DNA of 64,000 nucleotides from Jaltomata sinuosa. Taxonomy: Eukaryota > Streptophyta > Magnoliopsida > Solanales > Solanaceae. A program made the translations under genes and the position numbers. Of this stretch, positions 24,348-36,824 are shown piece after piece. The notes under the pieces were generated by a model, which saw nothing but the letters and a program-made list of their open reading frames with translations, was not told the origin of the DNA and ran no database searches. Positions within the stretch are counted from its first letter, which is position 1, and the number at the start of each line of letters is the position of its first letter. The stretch is from positions 46,848 through 110,847 of the forward strand of contig QJPP01005223.1 in assembly GCA_003996215.1 (NCBI GenBank). The letters run 5' to 3'.

Positions 24348-26893
24348 AGTTGTCACGACCAAATTTCTCGGTCATGATGGCACCTATAACCCTCGGTCGG
24401 TGAACCAATCTTCGTAGCCCAGAACAGTTAGTAATGGGCTACTATCTAACAAATAAGAGAACAAGACGAAGAGAACAGATAAAAGGACTATAAATATATA
24501 CATATGCGGAAACTAAACCAAACCCCAAGACCTGGTATCATAGTATAGAGCCAAAACTACATACATGGAATGCAAACGACCAAAACAATATATACAGATG
24601 TCTCTGAATGGTAATAGAGTACATGAAGCAAAAGATAAACTAAAGCTAAGCTCCGATCGCCAAAGCTCACCCTCAGCTCTGAAGTAGTCCCCAACAGATC
24701 TCCAAGCACGAATCACAGCGATCTAACAGGGATTGCCCCACGCTAGATCTGCACCCAAAGATGCAGGGGGTAGGGGTGAGCACCAAATGCGAAGCATAAG
24801 GTACCCAGTAGGTATCATAGGCCGACTGGGCACATATAAGATAAAAGCGTAGTAACAGCAGAATAGAAGCAAGCAGTCACAGAATCAACGAAAGGTACAT
24901 AGGAACTAGCCTAGAGGGAAATCAACAGAACCACATATGAGGCTAGTAAGCAGAATATACACACCATAGGCACAGGTGAAAGTAAGAAACAAGCACCTGG
25001 GGTCCTTGCAATAAAAGTGTATACAAAATAAATTTACGAAATGGACGGTATACCGATAACCTCAAGTGTAAGAAAAAGAGAGAAAGAGTAATGATAGGCA
25101 TGCTCAGAGACATGAATCAAACTCAACTAATCATATCAATCTCAAATCCAGAAACTAACAGTCTAGCAGTAACCAATTTCATACTTAACCATAACAGGGA
25201 ACAATTCTGTAAGTAAATAGCAAAAGTCTACCTACAGTCCCCCGGCTGACCATACAACCGAGGAACACAAACAAGTGAAAACAAACCCTCCGGCATCCCA
25301 TACTACCGGAGCGTACAATCAACAAACAACAAACAAGGGTGGAGCCTCAAACAATGAATGATATGATCCATGAAGGTCTCAAGTGAAATGGTATCTCTGT
25401 ATGTACCTCCTCCGGTGCCGATCCGGCCCAGCAGGTAGGTTCCATGGAAGGACACTGCCCGTATACCTCTACTCCACCGTATACCCTTCCTCCGGCACAC
25501 GCACCCCGTAGCCCCTGGCCCGGATGGCAAGGTCAATGGAGGTCCCAGACCCCATACTAAAACTCAGTATCAAAACATGTCATCCGAAAGCAAGTCCGGT
25601 ATCAAGATAGAGACCCAGTCTCGAATATGCATGCCCAGACCCTGTCTAGGACTAAAGTAGTAGGAAAATATCTCAAAAACCCCTCCAAGGGTGCCCGGGC
25701 ATAACCGGGTCTAAACAGTAGAAAGTCATCTCAGGTGCTCGGTCCGACCGAGGCTAAAAATCACCTCAAGTAGCAAGAAAACTCAACTAGCATCCCGGCC
25801 CTGCCGAGTCTAGCATTAATTGTAAATCTGGTGATTTAAATCATAATTTTACTTTCTTTTACCCAAGACTATTCACAAGTTAAATCAAACCATTTCCAAA
25901 TTATTTCTATCAAAAATGGGCCCCCCGGGCCATGCAAGGTTTAGAAAATAGTGTCCGTAGGCTCGAAGCCCAAACCGTAGTAAAACATGTATAAAACCTT
26001 TATATATGCATGAAAATGGTATGATCAAAAACAATAGCTGTCCAGCAGCTTATAATCAACCTATCGACCCTGCACAGGCCCACAGCTACTCAGCAAGCAT
26101 AACTAGCCTAGAAGAATAATTCTATGCCCGGGACTCGCGGACATTCCCAAAATCCCACCTTCTATGTTCCAGAGTCAACAAGGCCTCACAGGACCACAAG
26201 GGTAAATAAAATATATCAGCAAATACTACAAGCAACGGAGGAACAAAAGTAGGCGGACATGAATAAAGCGGTCAAGGTCTGTGGTACCAACCTAATAAAC
26301 CAACCCAAGGATGCCCATTAATACAATTTTATCCTATATATGCGGAGTCTAGGGAAAATAAACCGTAACCTACCTATCGTCCGATAACAAGTTGCTAGAA
26401 CGACGATGTCCACGCTGGAACCGCTCCGAGAAACTCCAAAATGAAATCAAATTCGAAATTAGGCTTGAATAACTTGACATAGATAATCGATTTCCTTTTC
26501 GGTGATCCAATAAATTATCAAGATCTTGCGGATTCAACTTTTAATGTGACAAGAGAATGATACACTGAGGCTGTTTTGCACAAAAATTACTTCCCAAAGA
26601 AGTATTATGCAAGTGGCAGCAATTGACATTCAAATTGGTTCCAATCACTTAAGTTTTAACATTGAAAATTGTTCAAATCATTTAAGTGAATAGGCACACT
26701 TGGCAGCCTACCAAGTGTGAACTATTGTGTGTCCCTCCCCTCCACTTCCACGTGGAAGTGGGGTTGTTTAACACCCCATCACCTACCCTGTTACATAAAT
26801 ATTCGGGTATTGTATAAATTCGTGGTATAATAAATATAACTTTTTAAATATACCATAATTCATAGAAAATTATTTCAAATAAAACCTACTATG

Positions 26894-27060
26894 CTATAGT
26901 AATAATTTTCAACATAAATAAATTTACTATCTCCGTTAAAATATTACAATATATAAAAACCTTATAAAATAAATACATATACAATTATATCGTAACAAAA
27001 ATATTTTCCATAAACCTTTAAAATATTTTGAAAAGGTAATAATAATATAATTTTCTACCA
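26894..27060. other. AT-rich segment present in one LTR of I only
   Basis: The flanks align with about 18622-18640 of the other LTR, where this segment is missing. I see no clear terminal repeats or duplication, so it may be a deletion in the other LTR rather than an insertion here. Confidence 0.6.
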
Positions 27061-27652
27061 CATTCAACTTTTAAATTAAATATTTTCAAGTACGCACAAT
27101 TAGATACTAAAGAACTCTCTTGGAACCCTCCTATAACACCCCGTACCTTTCAAAACCTATGTGACTAAGTAAATATCGACGAAGGTATTTGAGCTCGAGA
27201 TTGTGAAGGGGTACTTTGGCCTAGAATTTGAAATGGTCAAATGTATATAAGTGTTAAGTTAAAGTATAAGGATGAGGGTTTTGAAAATGAGATAAAACAA
27301 GTGAGGTGCTTGCTCGACTTATCGAAGCTCTTAGGTGACAAGTAGGTGCATCACCTACCTACGCTAACGAACTAAGTTCCGAGGGCCGATTACGGGCAGC
27401 AACACCATGGATTATTAGACTTAATGGTAGCCCAAATGAAGCTTAAAGTTGGCCCATCAAAGCACAACCAAATCTGGCCCAAACTACTACAAAAGTTAGC
27501 CACCAATATTGACCACATTTTGACCCAAGAGAAGCCCAAAATCAGCCCCAAAACTTAACCCTTTTGAGGCCCAAGCAAAGGGTAATTTTGGCCCAAGTTT
27601 CTTGACCCATTTTTGCCCAAATATACTCAAAAAAGTCGGCCAAAAAGGTCCC

Positions 27653-27662
27653 TTTATATAGG
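27653..27662 (+). promoter_or_regulatory. TATA-like box in S
   Basis: TTTATATAGG is followed about 40-80 bases on by a pyrimidine-rich leader-like stretch. This is a plausible LTR promoter by composition only. Confidence 0.5.
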
Positions 27663-28640
27663 CCATTTGCTGATCAATGTTGATCACAAAAAGCTGGAAA
27701 ATTCTCTCTTATCTCATTTCCTTTTTGGCAGCCCTTCTTTCCCTTTAGGGTTCTAAGAAGACCAAGATTAATTGAAGCTTAAGGTGAGTTAAAAAACTTG
27801 TTATCTTGGTATTAATCTACTACATATAGCTAGGATATCCTATGGTAAGAAAGACATGAACTATGGCAGCCCCTTTCTTATGATTTAACACATGAAAATT
27901 GTGTAACAATTAAGAGATTTCTTCTTCTCTTGTTGGTGTATGTGTAGGGGGTACTTAAGCTTTTAAAGCATCAATAAAAAGAGGATAAAAACACCCCTTC
28001 AAGTGTGGTAAGTACTCTGCCCATAATCATATTTTTGGATTGAAGTTCGGATAGACAATTGTTGTTGAATTGCTGTTAAGAACTCACAGGACGGCGATCG
28101 GAAGCCGTGGGTTCAATGTGTTGCTATTGTATTTCGACATGGTGAGTTGTGTAGGGGCTGTTTGATGTGTTTTGTATTATTGGAGGCAGTAGGTTGGTGT
28201 GTGTGTGATGTGTATTGGATAGGGGAGAAAGGTGTGATGATACACCTTTAATTAATGCAAAATACGTAAATCTGCCCGGGAAATGTTTAGCTACTGTTTT
28301 TGGAATGTTGCAGCAGGTTTAAGAGCTAATATTAGCTTCATTATACCCTTGTGTTGTAGATTAACTTAATAAGGGAAAGTCCAAGTTGTGGTAAGCGCAA
28401 TCTTCGGAAGGAACGAGGTATGTTAAGGCTTCTTTATTCCTTATCGGCATGAATCTAAAAATAGAACTCTAAATCTCCGAAAGAAGGAATTTGAGTATTT
28501 TGTTGTAAGAGAGCTGATTTGGTAACTCAACAAGTCTTAAGGAACTAATTTATACATTATGGTGATTCAAGTCGCCTTCTTATAAAAATCCGATTCTTTT
28601 TGCACGAAATGTAAGTTATCCTTTTGTCAAGTTTCTTCTT

Positions 28641-28802
28641 TGTATTGTGATCTCTAATCAAGCTTTAGAAAGTATACAATGAAAGTTAGAAAGTCAAATC
28701 CCCATTTATATGTGTTTGGTATGTATTGTGATCTCTAATCAAGCTTTAGAAAGTATACAATGAAAGTTAGAAAGTCAAATCCCCATTTATATGTGTTTGG
28801 TA
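28641..28802 (+). repeat. Perfect 81-bp tandem duplication in S
   Basis: Copies 28641-28721 and 28722-28802 are identical by eye, so the duplication is recent compared with the LTR or kept by conversion. Confidence 0.95.
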
Positions 28803-28924
28803 TGTTGATTCCAACACCTAGTAAGTCAAGGCTAAAGAAGTTATCTAAATGAACCTTCATAAATAACAAGAATAGCTTTGAAGGTCAATCTAGTAATACA
28901 CGTATTATGTGTGGTTTGCGTGTT

Positions 28925-29125
28925 AGTGTGCACCGAGGTGCTACTGCCATATTGAGGCTATTATATACATAGTGTGCACCGAGGTACTACTGCCATATTG
29001 AGGCCATTATACACATAGTGTGCACCGAGGTGCTACTGCCATATTGAGGCCATTATATACATAGTGTGCGCCGAGGCGCTACTGCCATATTGAGGCTATA
29101 TAATATAGGGTGCGCCGAGGCGCTA
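28925..29125 (+). repeat. 46-bp minisatellite in S
   Basis: Units beginning AGTGTGCACCGAGGTGCTAC start at 28925, 28971, 29017 and 29063 (46 bases each, last about 44), with a partial fifth at 29107. CACC changes to CGCC in later copies. Confidence 0.92.
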
Positions 29126-30300
29126 TTGTGGTTCAGTGTGGGTTATAAAGAGAGAGTTGCAGCGTGAGTTAATGCATGTGTTTTGTTCTAAAAAGAATAA
29201 AGGAGAAAGAGCTTAACGAGTCTTACCAATTACAGTTTACAAGTTTCATATTTTATCTTGTTCAGATTTACTACTTGCGACTTGCTTTTATGCTTCTACC
29301 TTACATGCCAGTACATTATTGTCGTACTGACGCCCCATTGCCTGGGGGCGCTGCATTCATGCCCGCAGGTCCAGACAGAAACCCAGATAGACCTCTTCAG
29401 TAGGAGTTGCGGAGTTCAGCCATTTTGGTAAGCTCCATTCTTCCTGGAGCTGACGAGTCAGAGGTCTAGCTTATATTTTGACCAGGGTATGTATATGTAC
29501 AGCTTATGGGTAGTCCAGGGCCCTGTCCTGGATATGAGATATTTTACTTACTCCTAGAGGCTTGTAGACGTGTATATGTACATCAGTGTTGGGTATGGCC
29601 TTGTCGGCCTTGTTATTAGCTATCTACTATGATAATAGCCTTGTCGGCCTTGAGTTACGTAACTACTATTGATCTTTTAGTGTTTCAAATTGCTATTCTT
29701 AGAGACCTTGTCGGTCTCAGACCCCCAGCAGGTTCAACAGAGATACACTCTATTTTGGCACCCTCGGCCTTTTGGGGCTCCGAGTGTCGGTCATGCCTCC
29801 CATGGTTTGGGGCGTGACACCTCCCTTGTGTTTTCTCACTATTTCGAAACTGAAATCGCATTTTAAAACGTGAAGTTGAGGCTTAAATCGAGTTTAATCC
29901 CGACCCGGTTCGCGACCCGGTTCGCAACCCATTTTCTGCCAGATAGTCCGCGGTAAAAAAGTCATAAATGTTTACTCCGAGATCAGTTGGACGTGAGGTT
30001 TTGTGCGTTGGAAACTAGACTCGTAGACCTTCGATTTGGTATTTTGGGAAACTTCTAACTCTTTATATATTGAGATAAAATCTCCGAGACATTTTACCCA
30101 AAGTTCAGAAAATTTATTAAAGATCTTACGATAACTTTTGCCGACTTGAATGACTTCAAAACTTATAATGCGACCAAGCAAATGGACCCGACATTGAAAT
30201 ACCAGTCCTGACGAGCCTTAAGTGACTTGGGGCCACTACAAACAAGCTCTAACGGTTCAAGGAAAACTTATACGTGGAAATAACCGGAAGGGTCATTACA

Positions 30301-30773
30301 ATTGTGATGTATCTAGAGTTGGCCTTGGTTTTGTGTTGATGCAGCATGGCAAGTCATTTCTTACACTTCTAAGTATCTTAAGGTTCATGCGAAGTACTAT
30401 CTAACTTATGACCTTGAGTTACCAGCAGTGGTTTTTTCCTTGAAAATTTGGAGACACTACTTATATGATGTCCACGTGGATGTGTTTACCGATCATAAAA
30501 GCCTCTAGTATGTGTTCACCCAGAAAGAGTTAAATCTTCGACATAGGATATGGCTTGAGTTTCTTAAGGACTACGACATGAGTGTGTTATACCATCTGGA
30601 TCAGGCCAATGTAGTGGTTGATGCACCTAGCAGGTTGTCCATGGGTAGTGTGACTCACGTTAAGGAAGAAAGGAAAGAATTAGCTAAACATGTTCATAGG
30701 CTTGATCGTCTAGGGGTTTTCCTTACAGATTCAGATGATGGTGGTATCATAGTTTTTAAATATTGAATTAACT
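30301..30773 (+). pseudogene. RNase H fragment of element P
   Basis: Continues the fragment ending at 16081: YCDVSRVGLGFVLMQHGK, then after a frameshift the [14 protein letters not shown] part. [20 protein letters not shown] and the connection GSVTHVKEERKELAKHVHRLDRLGV follow. It is cut at 30773 by the 3' LTR of H. The rest of P (integrase, 3' LTR) is not in the window. Confidence 0.88.
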
Positions 30774-32067
30774 TGTTATCAACTTCCAACCCACTCGCAA
30801 GTGTACGGGGTTATCCAAGTAATATAGACTGGTTAGTCTAGATATCATATCCAAGGGACTTGTGACTTAACAAGTATTCAAAATAATTCTAATACCACAG
30901 AAGTAAACAAGTGCAAAAGAAACTAAGAGGAGTTTGTATTATTGTAGTATCTAACAAAATTTAAGAGAAATCAAAGCAAGTAAACAATAGTTGTTCTTCA
31001 AAGCTTCGAGAGAATTCCAGGATTACAGCTTTATTTTGTAATCATGAGTAGTATCCACTTGAATTAACTCATCCATTTGCCTAGTTGATGGTTTCAGGGT
31101 TAATTATATGGTTATGATTTTTCCAAACCTCTAATCGCTTATTCACATGTAATTCTAGTTCTATATTCCTATGAGCGAAATTAACACATGAATGAAGTTA
31201 CTATTCCTGTTTAAACCAATGCAAGGTGATCTAGGTATATGTCTATCCTAGTCACAAATATACTCTTTATGTTACAAACGAGAGAGATCTTGCTCCTTAT
31301 ATTTCTCGTTCTATCTTATTGATCCTTCTTTCGGGTTCACAACAAGATTATAGATTTATTTTAATGGCATCCAAGCATCAAAATACGAAGTACAGGAATA
31401 CAATAACAACTATTATCGACAAATGAACTAATCAATCAACCTTTATACTATCAATCATGCATTTTTAGCTATACCCCTGAACAAGGGTTCTTAGCCACTC
31501 ATACTAATCAAGATTACAAAGATAATTATTTTCATGCAAAGCATTATCTAAGAAAAGTAAGAAGAAAAGAAACCTAATAGTGAAATTATCCTTCCGTTTC
31601 TTTCTCTACAAAAGATGGAACAACCCTCTAAAAAATCTCCTAGAGTTGTATTTATAGTATTGGGAAAAAACTCTTTTCCATCTAATAATCGGAGTAGGAA
31701 AAAGCTGGAAAAAGTTCTTGGATGGCCAGTGGCGCATCGCGCCTACAGTGCACCACTACTGCTGGTCAATAGTTTGGGCACTGGGGAGGCATGCCAGTAA
31801 TGTGCCCCAGCCCAGTTTTTTGCTCGCTTTCTTCTTTTTAGTCTCGGGTCTTAGCTAACTCCTTTCTAATGCTCTGTAATTCTATGTTTTCTCCCAAAAG
31901 TGGCCTTTTCTCATTATAGTACCTGCAAAAGTGCCTAATTACATGTTTTAGTCCATAATCAATTGATAATCATCAAGACACACTTAATATAGTGAACTTT
32001 ATTCTCGAAACTAAAGTAAATATGGGCAAAAGTATGACAAATGGGCATATAAATATGCCCAATATCA
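30774..32067 (-). repeat. 3' LTR of H
   Basis: A 1294-base LTR. On the minus strand it starts TGATATTGGGCATAT and ends GTTGATAACA. Bases 32043-32060 form an 8-bp inverted repeat (GGGCATAT, two bases, ATATGCCC) next to the LTR start. A CG-rich motif block is at about 31720-31810 and a TATA box at 31649. The partner LTR is outside the window. Confidence 0.78.
31649..31656 (-). promoter_or_regulatory. TATA box in LTR of H
   Basis: TATAAATA on the minus strand, downstream (in H orientation) of the CG-rich block, as in the LTRs of G1 and G2. The likely start site of H RNA is a few tens of bases beyond. Confidence 0.55.
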
Positions 32068-32364
32068 CCACCCTACACATAAACCTTTGTTTGTCCTCGA
32101 ACAACTCACTACCTATCTATGCATAGATTCACCGTATATACACTTAAGGATCCTATCATCTCACACCCAAGTTTAACTAGATAATTTTTTTATCATGTTT
32201 TGCAGTTTACTTATCAAGCATTTACACACAACTCTTTAACACCAAGACATTTCACTCGAAATAACACACCCTCTATAATTGACTCTTTACCATAATATCG
32301 GGCCAACATGCTGATGTACAAACAAAGCAAACTATAATATTACCAAGCATAAACTATAGGAGCC
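32068..32364 (-). other. 3' end of H: polypurine tract, stem-loop, non-coding
   Basis: The minus strand reads GTGTAGGGTGG next to the LTR (polypurine tract). A stem-loop TTGTTCG-AGGA-CAAACAA (32087-32104, one mismatch) sits exactly 19 bases from the LTR. The rest is non-coding up to the insertion point of G1; GAGCC (32360-32364) is the G1 target site. Confidence 0.7.
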
Positions 32365-33850
32365 TGATAAGTCGGTAATTTACAAGCTTATTGAGCCTTT
32401 ATACATGAATTATTACTATGTTTTGAATATATTTAGAGGTTTTTATGGCCTTTATTGATGTCTATGCAGGTACTTGTGATCAATAATGGAAAATAAGGAA
32501 ATGGACCCAAAAAGAGCTTAAAAGGAGTGAAGTGTAAAGTGATCAGAAAAGATGGAGATTCTGCCCTGAGATGTGGTACCCGTGCGACGCGCACAAGCTG
32601 TGGTGCAGAATACACCTACATCACATGGATCCACAAAGGTCACTGAAGAATGTTCTAAGGGGTGCGGTCGTTGTGCGATGCGTACAACTCATGGTGCGAA
32701 TCGCACCTCCTTCGCACGAAGCCTCAAATATTAGCTGAAGTCACTGGTACAACTAAAAATGGTGTACAACAAACATATCATGACATGTGAACTGTACATC
32801 ATGTCACACGCCACCCAAAGGTAAATTTCATCCAAAAAATTAGTGACATTTTGGGAAAGTATAAAAAGCCAATTTAGGCACAATTGTAAAAAAGATCCTT
32901 CTGCTCTGAATATTTGCAAGTAATTTTAGCTTTGAGAACAAGTTTTCCTCTCCAAGAAGAAGAGGGTCTCAATCCATTCTCTCTTCCAAATCTTGGTTAA
33001 TCTTAGAACTTGAAATTACAGTTGAATGAAAAGGAATTTGACTTACCCATTTGGTATATCTCTTTCCTTTAGCATGAATAGCTAATTTCATTTGTCTAGG
33101 GATGTGTTGATAATGGGTGCTTGACAAATGGGTGTGGGTGTTTCTAATTCTTGCTTATAATTGCTTATTTTACATGGGTCTAGTAGTTTCACCAAGTTTT
33201 AATCCTAAAATTGGTGGTTGCAAACATTGATTTTCCGTACTTGGCAATGTTGTTACTTGAAAGAGAATTTCATAGTTTCGTATGTGAAATTACTAGTGGG
33301 AACTTGGCTTCCATTTAGATTGAGGCTTGAAATAGCTCATATCAATGGAATCACCCATTTAAGGATTTAAGCTAGAAATAGTATGACCTCCCTAAGCTTT
33401 AGCTTGGTTATTTGTTGTTAAACTGATAGTGCTCTAACCGAGATTGTCAAATATATGATTGTTGATCGAGAGATAAAAAATCCATACCCATGACCAAGGC
33501 TACCTATGTCAATGGCCGAAAATAAGCATGAATAAGCAATTACCCTATCCCACATTAGAGCCCCATTGGATACACATCCCTAGTCGTCTACTCTTATTTG
33601 TATACCCATTTTACTTTACCGTCTTGCTTGAATTGGATTTTTGTAACAGAATTCCCTATTCCCCCCAATCCTTTACTTTCTTGCATTTAAACACTTACTC
33701 TCTTAGTGAAGTCATTTCTATACAATCATCATTGTGCTATCTACAAGTCTCTGTGTGTATGACCCCGACATCCATTGGGTACTTATAAATGTGTTTTGCT
33801 TGATGATTGATAATATCTCCTCATGGGAGAGTATATTTGAACATTTATCA
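32365..33850 (+). repeat. 5' LTR of G1
   Basis: 1486 bases. The CG-rich block at about 32570-32820 is built of GTGCGACGCGCAC-like motifs. The TATA box is at 32860, followed by a leader. Confidence 0.92.
32860..32868 (+). promoter_or_regulatory. TATA box, 5' LTR of G1
   Basis: TATAAAAAG lies about 40-60 bases after the CG-rich block. The same box is at 47928-47936 in the 3' LTR and, as TATAAAAGG, at 50140 in G2. Confidence 0.65.
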
Positions 33851-33854
33851 AAAA

Positions 33855-33872
33855 TGGTGTCGTTGTCGGGGA
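33855..33872 (+). promoter_or_regulatory. Primer-binding site of G1, tRNA-Asp type
   Basis: TGGTGTCGTTGTCGGGGA differs at three positions from the complement of tRNA-Asp, four bases after the LTR. Confidence 0.8.
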
Positions 33873-33977
33873 CTTGAGTTGATAGCTAGTTTTGATTGTT
33901 GATTTGAAGTCACTTTGAGAGTGCTTGTTTCTTTTACTTTTGTTTGTTGTTTGTGTTGTGATTGAGCAAGCTAGGCT

Positions 33978-35305
33978 ATAATCGAAGCGTACGACAATGA
34001 TAGAGTTGACGGCTTCATGAATGCCAACGCTGCTGAGCCTGTGATGTAAGGGGGTGTGGGTGCAATCTGCCTACCCCTCACAGTGGGAAATTTTGTCTTT
34101 CACGTGACTAGCACCATACTCCACTTGATCCAAATGAAGGACCTATTTGGTGGAGCAGCACATGAAGATGCCAACTGGCATATACAGAATTTTATGGATA
34201 TTTGCCAACCATACATTATTCAAAACATCTCCTAAGAATCCATCCGATTGCGCCTATTCCCCATTTCCTTGATGGGGGAAGCCACGGTGTGGTTGGAAGA
34301 ATTGTCGGATGATTCTATCACATATTGGGCCGAGTTTGTTGAGGCATTTCATCAAGATTCCTTCATCCATCTCGAATGATGCATCTAAGAGATGAGATTA
34401 CCAACTTTAGGCAACTCCCAAATGATCCTCTACATGAGGTTTGGTTAAGGTTCAAAAAGAAACTTGTCTTGTGTCTGAATCATAAGTTATCTGACAATGT
34501 ATTGCTCCAAAGCTTCTACCGGTCATTGAACTCCATGAATAAGTCAGTAGCTAACAACCTTGGAGGTGGCACCTTCATGGACTTAGAGTTTCCCATAGCC
34601 TCGACCTTATTGGGGCGAATGACCAAGACCAACCAAGCTTCCATACGAGAAAAGTGGATGTGCCAACTTCGGGGGCGCCCTCATGCATCTTGACCAATGA
34701 AATGAGAAAAAAGATGAGAAGCGGGATGAAGCAATGGCCAAGATGATGACCCAAATTGATTTGATGGCCAAGCATGTAATGGCTGAGGTGGTGTGAAAGC
34801 TGTAAATGCAGTGAGTACACCAGAAATTAATATGAGTGATGATGAGTTGATGCCAGTTGTCGATGGGAAAATGTGATTTATTTTGGTGGGTTCTCATCCC
34901 GGGTATTATCTCCCGAGGGAAGAGAACCAAGGTTAGATATGAGATAAAGAAAGGGATGGAAATTGGCAGGATAGAGACAAAGATGGTGATCGCTTCAATC
35001 ATCGGATCTCAAATCCCTATATACCTCCGAACAAAGCAGACTCTATCTACCAACTAGGCACAAGAAACCCTGGTCATTCAAAGTTAGAGGACATGTTGTC
35101 CTTGGTTCTCAAGAAGGTGGATACGACAATTACTGGAGTGAGTGAGCTAAAGAGTGAAGTTTCAACCCTTCATCAAACAGTAAGCTCTCACTCAGCCTCG
35201 ATCAAGCTTCTTGAGGCTTAAATGAACCACCTCTCAAGCCAAATGAACCCAAGGATGAAGGGGACACTGCCTAGTGATACCATCACCAATCCAAAGAATG
35301 ACTGA
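33978..35305 (+). pseudogene. gag: Gag of G1, broken
   Basis: Aligned with G2, the start codon is ATA instead of ATG at 33978, and an early Gln codon is TAA near 34046. The core is recognisable as [19 protein letters not shown], then SLMGEATVWLEELSDDSIT, LRDEITNFRQLPNDPLHEVW and NKSVANNLGGGTFMDLEFP, with frameshifts near 34360 and after 34690. The C-terminal part (KLEDMLSLVLKKVDT, SEVSTLHQTVSSHSASIKLL) is predicted to be helical or coiled. The frame ends at NPKND-stop, just where protease would start in a complete element. No CCHC knuckle was seen. Confidence 0.85.
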
Positions 35306-35522
35306 TTTGAGTTAGTATCATCGAGCCACGACGTTAAATCAAGCATTGATTAGGAGGCAACCCAAGTTTCTTTACTTTGTTTATGGTTATCTTTTGTTGT
35401 TTTTGGTGTGTTTGTAGGGAATGCATGGAGTAGAAAAATGGACAAGTGAAAAAAGGACAAAAATAGGCTATACGACGGACCGTGCACACTGCATGAGCCA
35501 TGATGCATGTCGCATAACTCAC
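35306..35522 (+). other. Post-gag non-coding stretch of G1 with GGAGGCAACCC box
   Basis: Contains AGGAGGCAACCCAAG at about 35352-35366, the same box that follows ORFs in G2 (52642), CD (39200) and H (62765). The stretch ends at the CTCAC target site of CD (35518-35522). Confidence 0.6.
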
Positions 35523-36824
35523 TGATAACGCTCAAATCATGCTCCCCAAGTTGGAGGCCACGGCAATATTCAGGGCAAAACATATTTATAATTCCCAACT
35601 TGTGTCAGGGTCATACCCAAGGGAACAATGTAGTCACAATTGAGCTAAGAGAGAATCCAAACAACTTATTGAAGTTCAATTAACAAAAAGGGGAAAAGAT
35701 ATCTAAAAAGGAGGGTTTTAGACTACAACTAAGGATAAAAAAAAACAAATAAAAGATAAATTGAACAATGGCTTTCATCTTACTTTCGCCAAGCAAGAAC
35801 AACAAGGGAGACTTGGGAATGGGAATTTCATTCACAAGACTTGCACCTGATTAACACGTGGGTAGTCTTGGTCACAGGTATGCCTAACCGTCTTTCGACC
35901 AATCAAGCATATATCTCGTGTGTTCTCTCGAACCACCACGAGTAAGCAATAACCCAACCAAATTAACTGGGGGTTTCCGGCAACCAAACTATCTCGATAT
36001 TTGATCTAGAGTGGACACCCAAATCCCCACTATTAAACCTTCCTGAATTTAGGGAAATCCTTTCTCAAGCAACAACCCAAATTAGAAAGCTAAGTCAATG
36101 TTTGCAACCATTGACTATAAATTCAAGCATGGAGGATTCAATAGACCCAAATAATTAAACAAGAGAAAGATCTATATATGAATTGGATACCCAAACAAGT
36201 ATTATCTCTAATACACAACCCAAAATCTCAATTCAACAATACACCAATAAAATAGCAATTAAGAACAAGAGTTTGAAGAATGGAACTTAAGATTTTACAA
36301 TACAAAGCATCCAAATCTTCACTCCTATGGTGTTGGTTGATGAACTTGCTCTCCAAGCTTGCCAAAAGTTGTAAGAATAGCCAAATATAGTTTCCAAAAT
36401 GGCTGAGGAGTCTTTTGTATCAATTGGGGTTTCCAAAAGTGGAAATTTCCAAATCTGTCCTGTAGCTGACAATGCCTTCATCGCGGTCGCATGATCATGC
36501 TTCGCGATCACGAGGTTCTGTGTTTTCTCTCCACGCAGTCTCATGGTCTCAACTGCGCGGTCGCATAGTTTTGACTTCTTCCTTGTGCATCGCGGCAGCA
36601 TGATTTACTCTAGCAGTCGCGATGAGTTACTTAGTGTCAGTGATCAACAGCTCCTTTTAGCTCCCGTTTGACTTATTTTCACTCGATTATTTCCCGAACA
36701 CTTCTAAAACACAGAAACCTATAAAATAGAAAAAATTCATGTCAAATTGCACTATTTATCCACTTTATACTAGCAAAGGCATAAGATTAGAAGCTAGATA
36801 AGTAGGTAGAATACCAACTTATCA
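35523..36824 (-). repeat. 3' LTR of CD
   Basis: 1302 bases. In element orientation it starts TGATAAGTTGGTATTC, related to the G1/G2 start. A CG-rich block with GCGGTCGCATGATC- and CGCGATCACGAGG-like motifs lies at about 36470-36620. Confidence 0.9.

Larger units (their letters stand above)
27132..29819 (+). mobile_element. Solo LTR S (Ty3/Gypsy)
   Basis: A 2688-base unit begins TATAACACCCCG (TG changed to TA) and ends TTTGGGGCGTGACA. It is flanked by the perfect duplication CCTCC (27127-27131 and 29820-29824). There is no primer site, polypurine tract or coding domain, so it is a solo LTR left by recombination between two LTRs. It contains a TATA-like box, a pyrimidine-rich leader with a GGTGAGT donor-like site near 27783, an 81-bp duplication and a 46-bp minisatellite. 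Confidence 0.9.
16082..30300 (-). mobile_element. Ty3/Gypsy chromovirus I (Tekay-like) carrying a solo LTR
   Basis: In minus orientation the 5' LTR is 24351-30300 (enlarged by solo LTR S) and the 3' LTR is 16082-19181. The plus-strand ends read TGTCACGACC and GGGTCATTACA. The TSD ATTGT is perfect (16077-16081 and 30301-30305), and excising the element restores P's RNase H frame. Internal genes run gag to chromodomain on the minus strand. LTR copies are visibly closer to each other than those of K, so this is among the younger insertions here. Several catalytic or metal-binding positions are mutated. Confidence 0.95.
24351..30300 (-). repeat. 5' LTR of I, split by solo LTR S
   Basis: Homologous to 16082-19181 from 24351 to 27131, then interrupted by S and its CCTCC duplication, then homologous again from 29825 to 30300. 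It also holds an AT-rich segment of about 165 bases (26894-27060) absent from the other LTR. Confidence 0.92.

Noticed and set aside
16082..30300. A single very long LTR of 5950 bases at 24351-30300
   Set aside because: Its excess length is explained by the solo LTR S with its own CCTCC duplication and an AT-rich segment.
33528..33788. Open frame inside the LTR of G1
   Set aside because: Not open in the other LTRs of the family and no start context or motif.
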